From contig CAYWTM010000001.1 of assembly GCA_964460185.1 (NCBI GenBank), positions 115,407 to 179,406 on the forward strand: DNA of 64,000 nucleotides, written 5' to 3'. The notes below the pieces were generated by a model, which saw nothing but the letters and a program-made list of their open reading frames with translations, was not told the DNA's origin and made no database searches. The position numbers and the translations under genes were made by a program. Each line of letters opens with the position of its first letter. Position 1 is the stretch's first letter. Source of the stretch: JAVJPJ01 sp040217295 (GTDB lineage: Bacteria; Pseudomonadota; Alphaproteobacteria; Rhodobacterales; Rhodobacteraceae). Below, in pieces: positions 37,016 through 46,211 of the stretch.

Positions 37016-38503
37016 TCAATGCGCGGGACTGTCACCGATTTCGGCCTGCCGTTGTGCTAACTTGTCCTTCATCATGGCAATCGCGTCGCCATAGGCCGGG
37101 TCTGCATAGACGTTCAGCACCTCCAAAGGGTCTGCGTCCAAGTCGAAGAACTCCCACTCCCGATCCTGCCCGCCTTCGCGGGTACCGGGAAGGTCATAGC
37201 CCTCGTTATACCAGTAGATCAGTTTGTAGCGTCGATCCCTGATTCCGTAATGCGCATAGGCATTGTGGGTTGCGTCGCGGTGCATCCAATAGCGGTGGTA
37301 GGCTACCTGCGGCCAGTCCTCGGGCGTCTCACCGCGCAGACAGGAGCGGAAACTGCGGCCCTGCATGTAACTTGGCGCAGCAAGCCCTGCATAATCCAAG
37401 AAGGTCGGGGCAAAATCCACGTTACAAACAAAATCCCCACATACCGAGCCCGCCGCAATCTCAGCCGGAAAACGGATGAGAAACGGCATTTGGAACGATT
37501 GCTCATAGACGAAACGCTTGTCGTACCAGCCATGTTCCCCAAGGAAGAACCCTTGATCCGACGTGTAGACGACAATCGTGTTCTCGCTCAGACCGGCCTG
37601 ATCCAGGTAGTCGAGCAACCGCCCAATGCTTTCATCCAGCGACGCGACGGTTTGCAGATAGCGCTGGAGATACCGCTGATACTTGAAGTTCGCGAGTTCG
37701 CTTTGGCTGGCAAACCGGAATTCCTGCCCCGTATCCGCATCCATCAAGACCATGTCCGATGGATCAACGGGGTGCGGTATTTTCTGGGCGGCTGCCGCCG
37801 TATCATCGCCCGGCGGCACGAGGCCCAGATCGAAATAGGTCATGTCATCGCGAACCCGCATCCTGGCCTCTGCGGCGGCACGCGCACGGGTCTTGTAGTC
37901 ATCGTCAAACGTATCGGGTTGGGCGATTGGGTCCTGGTATAGGTGCGTGTTCTTTGGATGTGGCTCCCATGACCGATGCGGGGCCTTGTGATGGCACATC
38001 AGGAAGAACGGCTTGTCGGGGTCGCGCGCCTCCAGCCAATCAAGGCTATTTTGCGTGATCAGATCGGTAACATAGCCCCTTTGCTCAAACCTGCCGTCCG
38101 GTTCGATGAACTCGGGATCAAAGTAGCGCCCTTGGCCCGGCAAGACCTGCCAGAAATCAAAGCCGGTCGGCTGATGTGCCGGCCCTTCACCCAGGTGCCA
38201 TTTGCCGACGATCGCGGTCTGATAGCCCCCCGCTTGCAGGTGTTTCGCCAGATGCGGCAGCCGATTGTCCATCGGCGTGCGCAAGGTCTGCACGAGGTTC
38301 ACATGGTTGTAGGTACCCGTCAGGATCGCCGCCCGGCTTGGGGTGCAGATCGAGTTCGTGACATAGCAGTGATCGAGCCGCAGGCCGCCCGTTGCAATCC
38401 GGTCAATATTGGGCGTCTCATTCAGGCCCGATCCATAGCACCCTATGGCGCGAGCCGCATGGTCGTCGGCCATAATGAACAAGATGTTCGGGCGTTGGCT
38501 CAT
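37016..38503 (-). CDS. Type I sulfatase
   Basis: This 495-residue sulfatase has metal-binding PNILFIMADDHAARAIGCYG and the formylglycine motif ICTPSRAAILTGTYNH, whose Cys is converted by the oxygen-dependent enzyme FGE. Further active-site parts are GKWHLGEG and VVYTSDQGFFLGEHGWYDK. It hydrolyses an organic sulfate ester. No signal peptide is visible, so it probably acts in the cytoplasm on an imported ester. Its ATG overlaps the ComA-like gene by 4 bases, which ties it to the TTT transporter operon. The substrate is unknown. Confidence 0.93.
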   Translation of the reverse strand: MSQRPNILFIMADDHAARAIGCYGSGLNETPNIDRIATGGLRLDHCYVTNSICTPSRAAILTGTYNHVNLVQTLRTPMDNRLPHLAKHLQAGGYQTAIVGKWHLGEGPAHQPTGFDFWQVLPGQGRYFDPEFIEPDGRFEQRGYVTDLITQNSLDWLEARDPDKPFFLMCHHKAPHRSWEPHPKNTHLYQDPIAQPDTFDDDYKTRARAAAEARMRVRDDMTYFDLGLVPPGDDTAAAAQKIPHPVDPSDMVLMDADTGQEFRFASQSELANFKYQRYLQRYLQTVASLDESIGRLLDYLDQAGLSENTIVVYTSDQGFFLGEHGWYDKRFVYEQSFQMPFLIRFPAEIAAGSVCGDFVCNVDFAPTFLDYAGLAAPSYMQGRSFRSCLRGETPEDWPQVAYHRYWMHRDATHNAYAHYGIRDRRYKLIYWYNEGYDLPGTREGGQDREWEFFDLDADPLEVLNVYADPAYGDAIAMMKDKLAQRQAEIGDSPAH

Positions 38504-39306
38504 TCCGCCGGACCAAGCGTGGCGACCTTTCCCCACAGGAATTGCGAGGGACCAAACCCGCGCCGGGCCGCTTCGACCTTCTCGATGCGGGAGCTGTCGA
38601 CCATGAGGTTCGCCCTGGGTCCAAAGATGTCGATCAGACGGCTCATCACATCCTGATCGTCGGCCTCGAAGATGACCCGCGCCGGGTCCAGCCCGCCGAC
38701 AATGCCCTCGATGGCATCCCAACGAAACGCTTCTCCGGCACGGTTTTCTGTCAGGCCCTCGGATTCCAGCAAGACATGCGTTGCCCCAACCTCCAAGGCC
38801 GTGGCCGCCAACCTGGCCCGCCTGCGCACAAACAACTCGTGATCTTCCGAGCGCGTATGGGCAAAATCGACGCCAATTTCCGCAAAGACCTGCACCCCGT
38901 GATCCTTCGCAATGGCGATTGCCAAAGACAAATCCTCCTCGTCGATGGAGCGCGCGATCAGCGAGATCTCAACGATATCGACGCACCATCTGGCCAGCTG
39001 CGCAATCACCGCTGCGTATGTGCTATGCCCGCCACTCAAGGCCACATCAATCACCGGATTGCCGATGGCCACCGCCACCTCGTTGTCCTTGCATGCCGCA
39101 ATCGCAGCCAGTACCGCCGCTTCGGACGAGAGCGAGGCCTGATGCCCTGACAGCTTCAGCACATCGATATGCGGGCCATAGGTTTGCAGCGTATCCTGAA
39201 GCGCATGCCCCAGAAGCGCTGGCCCGCGGACATAGTTGAGCCCGCGCTTGCGCGGCTTGGGTGCCCGATATGCAAATGGCAAAAGAGATGTGATCGGGTT
39301 GTCCAT
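38500..39306 (-). CDS. Phosphosulfolactate synthase (ComA)-like protein
   Basis: This 268-residue TIM-barrel protein reads KPRKRGLNYVRGPALLGHAL near the start, VLKLSGHQASLSS, then VFAEIGVDFAH and THVLLESEGLTENRAG. This pattern follows the ComA family, which adds sulfite to phosphoenolpyruvate to give phosphosulfolactate. In a bacterium with a sulfatase and a TTT transporter it may make, or in reverse break down, a C3 sulfonate. I start it at ATG 39306. It is tightly coupled to the sulfatase gene and 46 bp after tctA. A related aldolase-type function is possible. Confidence 0.75.
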   Translation of the reverse strand: MDNPITSLLPFAYRAPKPRKRGLNYVRGPALLGHALQDTLQTYGPHIDVLKLSGHQASLSSEAAVLAAIAACKDNEVAVAIGNPVIDVALSGGHSTYAAVIAQLARWCVDIVEISLIARSIDEEDLSLAIAIAKDHGVQVFAEIGVDFAHTRSEDHELFVRRRARLAATALEVGATHVLLESEGLTENRAGEAFRWDAIEGIVGGLDPARVIFEADDQDVMSRLIDIFGPRANLMVDSSRIEKVEAARRGFGPSQFLWGKVATLGPAE

Positions 39307-39352
39307 AGCGAGGCTATCCTTGTTGTCGGGGTTTTGTGATTGCAACATCACC

Positions 39353-41332
39353 TCAATATCCTGAAAGCCACCAAGGCAGATCAACAACTGTTGCGATCCA
39401 TCCTGATGGATATTGCAGGGTAAGCAAGGAGGCGAGCACCCACATGATACTGAGAAGCGCAATCGCCAAACCAAAGGCCAACGGAATATGGCGGCGGCTG
39501 CGCAACCCGATGAAGGTTGTGATGAAGATGACGGTGGCAATCGGAAAGCCAAACACCACGATCAGCAAGAAAAACAGCACCAAATTGGCGAATTCCTTGA
39601 ACTGGGGAAAGAAATCGCCCTCTTGTGCGAACACCCCACGCATCACGAAGTTCTGCGGCAAGGGCGTGCCGTTGATGGTCGCCGAACGGGCGCGAATTTG
39701 GCTGAATGCCACGACGATCAACGCTACCGCCAAAATGGCCGATACACCCAGCGGATAGAGGCTCGAGCGGTAATCCAGTCCCGCCACGGCCATCGTCATA
39801 GCGACCGGCAGGATCAAGAAGCCCAGGGTCACGCGGATCTGCGCCATCTGCTGGCGGCGTCCGGAAGCTTGGGTCTCGTCGCCCATCTTTTGCTTCAGCA
39901 ACAACCACAACGTGACCACCGTGATCCCGATCAGGATCAACGAGCCCGTCCGCCACAGGAATGACATGCCGTATACGGCCGAGGTCTGGTAGCTCAGAAG
40001 CTCGATCTTGGAGGACAGGAAAAAACCGATCAACAGCGCCGGGCGCGACCAGCCGTAGCTCTTCATGATGACGCCCAGTAATCCGAATGCCATCAGGCCC
40101 GCAAAATTGTTCCAGTCGCGCCCCACCTGATAACTGGCGAAGAAGATCAGTGCGATCAGCACCGGCGCCAAGATGAAGTAGGGCACGGTCGTGATGCGCG
40201 ACATCGGTCTGGCCAGCACGATGCAGATGGCAGCCCCGATGATGTTGGCAATCGCAAGGGACCAGATGATCGTGTAGGTCAGATCAAGTTGAGTCGTGAC
40301 CATCTCGATCCCGGGCTGAATGCCAACCAAAAGGAACCCGCCCAACAACAGCACCTTGTTGCCGGACCCCGGAATCCCGAACAAGATCGTTGGAATAAGC
40401 GCGCCGCCCTCCTTGGCGTTGTTGGCCGATTCCGGGGCAATCACGCCGCGAATATCACCCTTTCCGATATTGGCAGTGTCGCGCGCTGTCTGGCGCAGGT
40501 GGCTATAGGCGATCCAATCGACAACAGTGCCGCCCAGCCCGGGCAACGCGCCGACAATCACCCCGATCGTCGAGCAGCGAAACACCAAGAACCAATTCGC
40601 AACCACGTCGCGAAAGCCCTTTAACCATTGCCCTTTGAGCTGGAGTTTCTCGGTAATCGACGCTTTGGATTGCAACAGGGACACGATCTCGGGGATGGCA
40701 AATAGGCCCATGCCGACGACCACCAGCGGCACACCCTCGATCAGATAGAGAGTGCCAAAGGTCAGGCGCGGCTCGGCGGTGATCTGGGCCAATCCCACAG
40801 CGCCAATGATCAGGCCAATCAGACAACTGGCCAAGCCCTTGACCAGATTTGCGCCGGTCAAGGCGCCGACCATGATCAGCGCCAAGACAATCAGCAGGAA
40901 TTGCTCGCCAAAACCGACCGCAAGGATCAGCGGCTTGGCAAACACAATGGCGAAGGTCAGGATGATGGCCCCCCAAACCCCGCCGATCATTGAAGACAGA
41001 AACGCTGCACTCAAGGCGCGTGCCGCTTCGCCCCGCTTGGCCATTGGATAGCCATCCAGCACCGTTGCCTGCGATCCCGCCGTCCCGGGAACGCCGATCA
41101 AGACCGCCGGGAACGTGTCTGAGGTGGTGGTGGGTGCCAGAACGCCAATCATCAAGGCCAAGGCGCTGGCCGGCTCGAAGGCAGACACGAACGGCAGCAA
41201 GATCGCCAAAGCGGTAGTCCCGCCGAGACCCGGAAGAATTCCAACCGTCAGCCCAAGCAGAATGCCTGCGATCAGAAACACGAAATGATCGAACGAGAAC
41301 AAGGCCCCGAGAACGTCGAAGAACAGGTCCAT
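39353..41332 (-). CDS. TctA-TctB fusion, tripartite tricarboxylate transporter permease
   Basis: This 659-residue membrane protein combines the large TctA subunit (about 1-500; GILPGLGGTTALAILLPFV, VPGTAGSQATVLDGYPMAK, and GGALIPTILFGIPGSGNK) with a TctB-like four-helix part (about 505-655). In most TTT systems these are two genes, as in the second copy at 62201-64000. It should import an organic anion in response to TctC capture. It lies between tctC and the ComA-like gene. Confidence 0.9.
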   Translation of the reverse strand: MDLFFDVLGALFSFDHFVFLIAGILLGLTVGILPGLGGTTALAILLPFVSAFEPASALALMIGVLAPTTTSDTFPAVLIGVPGTAGSQATVLDGYPMAKRGEAARALSAAFLSSMIGGVWGAIILTFAIVFAKPLILAVGFGEQFLLIVLALIMVGALTGANLVKGLASCLIGLIIGAVGLAQITAEPRLTFGTLYLIEGVPLVVVGMGLFAIPEIVSLLQSKASITEKLQLKGQWLKGFRDVVANWFLVFRCSTIGVIVGALPGLGGTVVDWIAYSHLRQTARDTANIGKGDIRGVIAPESANNAKEGGALIPTILFGIPGSGNKVLLLGGFLLVGIQPGIEMVTTQLDLTYTIIWSLAIANIIGAAICIVLARPMSRITTVPYFILAPVLIALIFFASYQVGRDWNNFAGLMAFGLLGVIMKSYGWSRPALLIGFFLSSKIELLSYQTSAVYGMSFLWRTGSLILIGITVVTLWLLLKQKMGDETQASGRRQQMAQIRVTLGFLILPVAMTMAVAGLDYRSSLYPLGVSAILAVALIVVAFSQIRARSATINGTPLPQNFVMRGVFAQEGDFFPQFKEFANLVLFFLLIVVFGFPIATVIFITTFIGLRSRRHIPLAFGLAIALLSIMWVLASLLTLQYPSGWIATVVDLPWWLSGY

Positions 41333-41359
41333 TTTGCAGCTCCGCGCATTCCAGGGGAA

Positions 41360-41391
41360 CCGCAGCCCGCGCGCGTGGCACCGGGCTGCGG
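41360..41391 (-). terminator. Intercistronic hairpin after tctC
   Basis: A perfect 10-bp inverted repeat (CCGCAGCCCG at 41360-41369, CGGGCTGCGG at 41382-41391) has a 12-base loop and lies between the tctC stop and the TctA/B start. No U-run follows, so it is more likely a 3' stabiliser or partial terminator that raises binding-protein levels than a full stop. Confidence 0.55.
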
Positions 41392-41398
41392 ACAGGCA

Positions 41399-42481
41399 TT
41401 ATTCGATGCGGTAGGTGAAGTTGTTTGCGGCCAGCGCCTCGTTCAATTGCGTGATGGTTGCGTCCGACAAGATCGAGGCACTTGCCACGATACCGCGCGC
41501 CGCCTCCCCGATGATCACATCGGTCGGGCCAAGCTGCTCCGCGGCCTGAGCAATGAAATCCGGATCTTCCAGGATCGCGCGGAACGCGTCCCTCCAGACC
41601 TCGACAATATCGTCGGGCGTACCGGTAGGCAGGAACATGGCCTTGCTGGCCTGGTTCCAAATCGCATTGATGGACCGATACGCCTCCAACTGATCACCGG
41701 CGAGCGCGGTGCCATGGATGCGTTCATACTGCTCGGGAAAGGTCGGTGTGTCCGGCGAATAAGGCATCCGGGCAACGGTGCCGTCTTCCTGGATCAAACC
41801 GAAAGACATCAGGTCCATGAATTCACCGCTCTCCAGACCGGGCTGCACCTGTCGCAAATAGTTACTGGTCCCGTGCGAACTGATTTGCAGCTCGCCGCGC
41901 AAGAAGGCCTGGAAACCCGCCGAAGACGAAAGACCGGGAATGGGTCTCGCGCCCTCGATGCCCAGCGTGTGGAACGTCCAGACATGGAACAGATCGGCGG
42001 AACTGGGCGAGTTCAGCGCATAAAGGGCCAGCGGGCGTTCCAGGATAGGTGCGAAATCGTAAGGCTCATCAATGACCGAGGCGCTGGTGAACCAATGGGT
42101 CTCGGCCCCAAGCAAAACCACCGGCTCGTAGGCCGTCAGATCATATTCGACCAAGGGATTGCGCGCCGCCTGGTTGACGATGGTCGAGGTCGAGGTCGCC
42201 AGTAGATAGGTTCCATCCGGCGTCTGGGTATTGTGGAACTGGTTGGCCCCCCTGATCGAGCCGCCGCCGGGCACGTTCAGCAATTGCACCAAGGGATTTC
42301 CGGGCAAGTATTCTTGCAAGAATGGCCGAAAAAATCCGAAGACCTGCGACGTGCCGCCGCCTTCACCAAACGGCACAACAACTGTGATCGTTTGACCGGA
42401 AAAGTCCACGTCCGCGCTTGCCACACCTGCCGAAAGGGTCAAGCCCATGGCGCACGATATGACGGATTTCCATAGTTTCAT
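41399..42481 (-). CDS. TctC-type substrate-binding protein
   Basis: This 360-residue periplasmic protein has a signal peptide (about 1-23, ending GVASA) and the Bug/TctC fold start DFSGQTITVVVPFGEGGGTS, with LLNVPGGGSIRGANQFHN further on. It captures the organic anion carried by the TctA/B fusion. The linked sulfatase and ComA-like genes suggest a sulfonated or sulfated ligand; this is inferred from context. A hairpin follows the gene. Confidence 0.9.
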   Translation of the reverse strand: MKLWKSVISCAMGLTLSAGVASADVDFSGQTITVVVPFGEGGGTSQVFGFFRPFLQEYLPGNPLVQLLNVPGGGSIRGANQFHNTQTPDGTYLLATSTSTIVNQAARNPLVEYDLTAYEPVVLLGAETHWFTSASVIDEPYDFAPILERPLALYALNSPSSADLFHVWTFHTLGIEGARPIPGLSSSAGFQAFLRGELQISSHGTSNYLRQVQPGLESGEFMDLMSFGLIQEDGTVARMPYSPDTPTFPEQYERIHGTALAGDQLEAYRSINAIWNQASKAMFLPTGTPDDIVEVWRDAFRAILEDPDFIAQAAEQLGPTDVIIGEAARGIVASASILSDATITQLNEALAANNFTYRIE

Positions 42482-42514
42482 GATAAAGTCCTCCCCTTTT
42501 TCATTGTCTTTGGG

Positions 42515-43321
42515 TCATCCTCTCGCCGGGTTTCCTGACGGGGTCCGCGTCGAGACGATCTTCTCGCGCCAAGTCGATTGCGTGGCGGCAAGGTAGTTTG
42601 CAAATTGCTCTTGGGCGCGCTGCAGCGAATGATCGGCTGAACGCCGCATGGCCTCTGCAATGTCATCCTCTTTGCCCGACAGCACCGCTTGGTACAGAGT
42701 GCGGCGATGCACTGCCCCTTGAGAGAACATCGACTGGTTATGGGCCTGCACTTCGACCGCGCCAAGGACATGGCGGCGCAAGAAAAGCTTGAAGATCCGC
42801 ATTTGCTGCCACGCCTCATGATAGAGGGTAAACAGACGTTCATTGTTCGCCGCGCGCACCACCGCTTCGTTGAACAGCAGCCCCAAGACATAATCCGCCG
42901 GCTCATAGGCGCGACCGTCTGCGGCCTCCAACCGGTCGTAAAGATCGGTGATCCGGGCGATGTCTGTCGGCGTCGCGCGCGCCACGAAGGACGACGCGGT
43001 CAAGTCGCACAAGGCACGGCGGATGTCAGAAATATCTTCGATCTGTTCCAGCGTGTACGTGCGGACAAACACGCCGCGCTGTGCATCGATTTCGACCAGT
43101 CCCGCCCCAGCAAGCCGCCGTGTGGCTTCGCGGATCGTGGCGCGACTGATATCCAACTCCTTGGCCAATGCCGCCTCGCGGATCTTCTCGCCGCTGACAA
43201 ACGCGCCGTTCAGAACGCGCCATTTCAGATGCGCTTCTGCGTGATCGCTCAACGAATCGCGCACGCTGCCTTCCGGCTCGCGATAAACGCCAAGATAAGA
43301 TTCAGTCCAATTTCGGGTCAT
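42515..43321 (-). CDS. GntR-family regulator of the TTT/sulfatase operon
   Basis: This 268-residue regulator has an N-terminal winged helix (AALAKELDISRATIREATRR with LAGAGLVEIDAQRGVFVRTY) and an all-helical FCD-type effector domain. It heads the operon, 33 bp before tctC, and probably regulates it. ATG 43321 has GGAGG upstream. Candidate operator repeats lie just upstream at 43354-43394. Confidence 0.88.
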   Translation of the reverse strand: MTRNWTESYLGVYREPEGSVRDSLSDHAEAHLKWRVLNGAFVSGEKIREAALAKELDISRATIREATRRLAGAGLVEIDAQRGVFVRTYTLEQIEDISDIRRALCDLTASSFVARATPTDIARITDLYDRLEAADGRAYEPADYVLGLLFNEAVVRAANNERLFTLYHEAWQQMRIFKLFLRRHVLGAVEVQAHNQSMFSQGAVHRRTLYQAVLSGKEDDIAEAMRRSADHSLQRAQEQFANYLAATQSTWREKIVSTRTPSGNPARG

Positions 43322-43353
43322 GACACCTCCGTTTCTCGGCCAGCCTGTTATGT

Positions 43354-43394
43354 CTTGCACAAAATGTCTACATTTTTGTTCTACACTTTTGCAA
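43354..43394. promoter_or_regulatory. Candidate GntR operator repeats
   Basis: Two direct copies of TCTACA-y-TTTTG lie 13 bp apart (43367-43378 and 43380-43391), flanked by an imperfect inverted repeat CTTGCA...TGCAAG (43354-43394). They lie about 35-70 bp before the GntR start codon and could be the autoregulatory site. The evidence is pattern only. Confidence 0.4.
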
Positions 43395-43489
43395 GCCGGC
43401 AAAATCCTTTGGGGCTGTCGGATGGAGGTGTCAGGCAATTTCGAACGCGTCCGGGGCGGGGCAGTGACGCAGCCCTAGGCGTGGATGGC

Positions 43490-43815
43490 GGCAGATTTCG
43501 CATCCACCTGATGCGCAGCCATGCCCGTTCCCGTCGTCGGAATGGCGGATGGTAATTCTCGGTCCGGTTCTTCAACCAGCGACCGGGGTCCTACCGATGA
43601 CCGGCACCAAGCGGCTTCAACGCTGCACCGCAGGACTCGCGCAGATCGGTCACGATCATTTCGGGGCGACCATGCTTACGCATTGCTTTCCTGAGAGGTT
43701 TCAACGCGGCCTTCCTGTCACAGATCTTCGTGACAAACCGGACGAAAAGCGTCACCGCGAGGTGGATGATCCCGGCCCTCGTCTTGAAGTGGCGGAAGGG
43801 GGATCGTTTCGTCAG
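43490..43815 (-). pseudogene. IS6-family transposase remnant with internal deletion
   Basis: Minus-strand frames give the IS6 N-terminus (LTKRSPFRHFKTRAGIIHLAV), a DDE-domain piece (KPLRKAMRKHGRPEMIVTD), and, in the next frame, NRTENYHPPFRRRERAWLRI near the C-terminus. The middle of the transposase is missing and the frames are broken, so it cannot be active. It lies between the two GntR genes and is most of what the 43322-43881 stretch contains. Confidence 0.75.
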
Positions 43816-43881
43816 GCCCAAACGTGAACCAGCACCCTGCCCCGGCTCAAGCCAGGTTCTTCTGACAGAGCCTGCCACTCT

Positions 43882-44604
43882 CTACGAAATTGCGGTGATC
43901 GCAAAGTCGAACAGAGATCTGGCATGAGAGGCGGTGGCGGCGCGGGCTGCTTCTGCATCTCCGGCCTCGAGGGCATCCAAGATCGCAAGGTGCTCGCGAG
44001 AGTCAGGACCGAGCCGATCGGCGAGAGCCGCAATTTCGAAAAGCCGGGTGGTAATCCTCAGATTCCGTGCAATTTCGGCCATCACGGGGTTACCGCAAGC
44101 ATCTATGAAAAGGTTATGGACCTGATCATCGCACGCCCAGTGCGTATGTGTATCGTAAGGATCGAGATGTTCCAGCGAAAGCACGGCAGCTCGGACCGGG
44201 CCGATCGAGGCCGCCGATACACGTGTCGCCGCCAGTGCGGCCGCTTCGGCTTCCAGCACCTCCCGAACCCGCATGCTTTGCAGGTATTCTCCGAGATCAA
44301 CCCGACGGACACTGTAGGAGCGGTTCGCCGCCTTCAGAAGGAGGCCTTCGCCCTCCAATCTCTGCATGGCCTCGCGCAAAGGTGTACGTGATACCCCGAG
44401 TTGCGTAGCCAGACGCTGTTCTACAAGGGTGTCGCCGCCGCGCAACTCTCGATTCTTGATCTGGTTCGAGAGGGCCCGGTAGGCCTGCGCCGACATGTTC
44501 GCGCCTTCGGTCACAGTCTTTGGCCCCAAGCCCACTTTGGCAGCCTCCGACCGCACTGGCCCCAACTCATGCATTGGCATGCCGACACCCCGGGTTTCTT
44601 TCAT
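43882..44604 (-). CDS. GntR-family (FadR/FCD) regulator of the nine-gene operon
   Basis: This 240-residue regulator has a winged helix (VEQRLATQLGVSRTPLREAM, then LEGEGLLLKAANRSYSV) and an FCD ligand domain (EVLEAEAAALAATRVS, CDDQVHNLFIDACGNPV). FCD domains bind metal and small organic acids. It is divergent from the M20/ABC operon, with a TGTATACA palindrome between them. The start is ATG 44604 (GGAG 7 bases upstream); a later ATG before MSAQAYRALS is possible. Confidence 0.88.
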   Translation of the reverse strand: MKETRGVGMPMHELGPVRSEAAKVGLGPKTVTEGANMSAQAYRALSNQIKNRELRGGDTLVEQRLATQLGVSRTPLREAMQRLEGEGLLLKAANRSYSVRRVDLGEYLQSMRVREVLEAEAAALAATRVSAASIGPVRAAVLSLEHLDPYDTHTHWACDDQVHNLFIDACGNPVMAEIARNLRITTRLFEIAALADRLGPDSREHLAILDALEAGDAEAARAATASHARSLFDFAITAIS

Positions 44605-44759
44605 GTTCTGCTCCGTCGGTGTTCACCAGCAAGACTCGGGCAACCGTCCACTCAAAAGGCCTGCCTAAAATAAACGCACATCTCAGCAGGTAAGCCCAAC
44701 CATGCCGATGTGGGTACCTTTTCTCTTGCATTAAAGCAAGAATCGTTTTGTGTTCTGTT

Positions 44760-44767
44760 TGTATACA
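44760..44767. promoter_or_regulatory. Candidate FadR-type GntR operator (TGTATACA)
   Basis: The perfect 8-bp palindrome TGTATACA lies in the AT-rich divergent region, 43 bp before the operon start and 156 bp from the GntR start. FadR-subfamily regulators often bind TNGTnnnACNA-like palindromes, which this fits loosely. A TATATT at 44784-44789 could be the -10 of the operon. Confidence 0.4.
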
Positions 44768-44809
44768 TTGTGAGTGCGATTGGTATATTGACCGGAGGAG
44801 CCAAGTCGA

Positions 44810-46120
44810 ATGACCGCGCAGGACGCCGACATGCAAACGAAATCAACTTCGGAGGAGCTGGAAGCCATAGAGTTCCTTCGCGCTCTCATCGGCGCCCAAA
44901 GCTCAGGTGAAGCAGCCGTGCAGGCGCTGATTTCGGCCAAGATGGCGGAAGCAGGGGCCGAGGTCGAAAATCATCCCTTCGATCCCTCCGAGGTGCCAGT
45001 TGTCGGGGAGTTCGCAACAGCAAGGGCCCAAACGGCGGGCGAGAGGGCAAACGTCATAGGCCGGCTGCGCGGGGAAAATGGACTGCAGTCGATTTTGATC
45101 TTTGCCCATCCTGACAGCGAACCGATTGCACACACCGAGGCGTGGAGCCGCGATCCGTTCGCTGGCGAAATAGACAATGGAAAGCTTTATGGGTGGGGAG
45201 TTGCCGACGATCTTGCGGGTATCGCCGCTGGCACCCTGGCGCTTGCCCGTGCCGCCCGGATGGGCACACAGCTTGGTGACGTCGTGATGATCTCGGCCCC
45301 CTCGAAACGCCACGCCCGCGGCGTTGCAGCTGCCATGCACCAGGGGCTGGTAGCGGATGGCGCGCTCTATATGCACCCGGCCGAGTCGGGTGCGGGCCTC
45401 AACGAGATCAAGGCCTTCGCCTCAGGCCAACTCGAATTTCGAATTACGGTAGACGGAAAATTCCCGCCCACGACAGAACCCGGGCACACCGCCTTTGCGC
45501 ATCTTGCAGTCAATCCTGTCGACAAGGCCATGCTGATCCTCGCCGCGCTCCGGGAACTCGACGCGACGCGCGGGAAAAGGGTCCACCATCCCCTCCTGCA
45601 AGAAGAAGTCGGAAGGTCGACCAACATCATGGTTTCGAACGTGATTTGCGGTGAAGATCGCAAGCTAGGCCGCCTGAACGAGACCTGTATTCTGTCCGGG
45701 GCGATCTCGTTCCCCCCTGGCGAGACGATAGATGAGGTCAAGGCCGAGGTGGAATCGGCCCTGCGAGCAGCCTCGGCCGGCGACCCTTTCCTCGCCGGGC
45801 GACCGCCGACCATCGAATGGCTGAGCGGTGTCACGGGGGCGGAATGTCCGCCGGATCATCCGCTTTATGTGGCAGCCGCTCGAGCCGTCAGCGCTTGCAC
45901 CGGACGGTCGCCACATGTGAACCCGATGCATACATCCTCGGACATCAGAAACCCGATGGTGCAGAAATCGATACCCACCGTCGCCCTAGGCGGTCTTTGC
46001 GGCGACCTGACCCAGAATGGTCGCAACGACGAATGGGTCGATCTGGACGACTACCTGCGCACCATAACGGCGACAACCGCCATCATCCTGGACTGGTGTG
46101 GAGCGCCACGGACGTCCTGA
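44810..46120 (+). CDS. M20-family metallohydrolase homologue
   Basis: This 436-residue protein has the M20 layout: first metal motif ILIFAHPDSEP, bridging Asp in KLYGWGVADDLAGIAAGTLA, and a late HTSSDIRNP. Where active M20 enzymes have the catalytic Glu-Glu, the sequence reads VMISAPSKRHARGVAAAM, so the general base appears to be missing. It may be a binding or isomerising relative, or use another residue. It is the first gene of the operon, with GGAGG 11 bases upstream of ATG 44810. Confidence 0.8.
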   Translation: MTAQDADMQTKSTSEELEAIEFLRALIGAQSSGEAAVQALISAKMAEAGAEVENHPFDPSEVPVVGEFATARAQTAGERANVIGRLRGENGLQSILIFAHPDSEPIAHTEAWSRDPFAGEIDNGKLYGWGVADDLAGIAAGTLALARAARMGTQLGDVVMISAPSKRHARGVAAAMHQGLVADGALYMHPAESGAGLNEIKAFASGQLEFRITVDGKFPPTTEPGHTAFAHLAVNPVDKAMLILAALRELDATRGKRVHHPLLQEEVGRSTNIMVSNVICGEDRKLGRLNETCILSGAISFPPGETIDEVKAEVESALRAASAGDPFLAGRPPTIEWLSGVTGAECPPDHPLYVAAARAVSACTGRSPHVNPMHTSSDIRNPMVQKSIPTVALGGLCGDLTQNGRNDEWVDLDDYLRTITATTAIILDWCGAPRTS

Positions 46121-46211
46121 ATTCTTGTTCCACCTTGGCGGCGCGGGACATCCAAGCGGCCATTCAACAACCACCAACCCCATGCAAAAACCACCAACAA
46201 GGAGTAGACCA

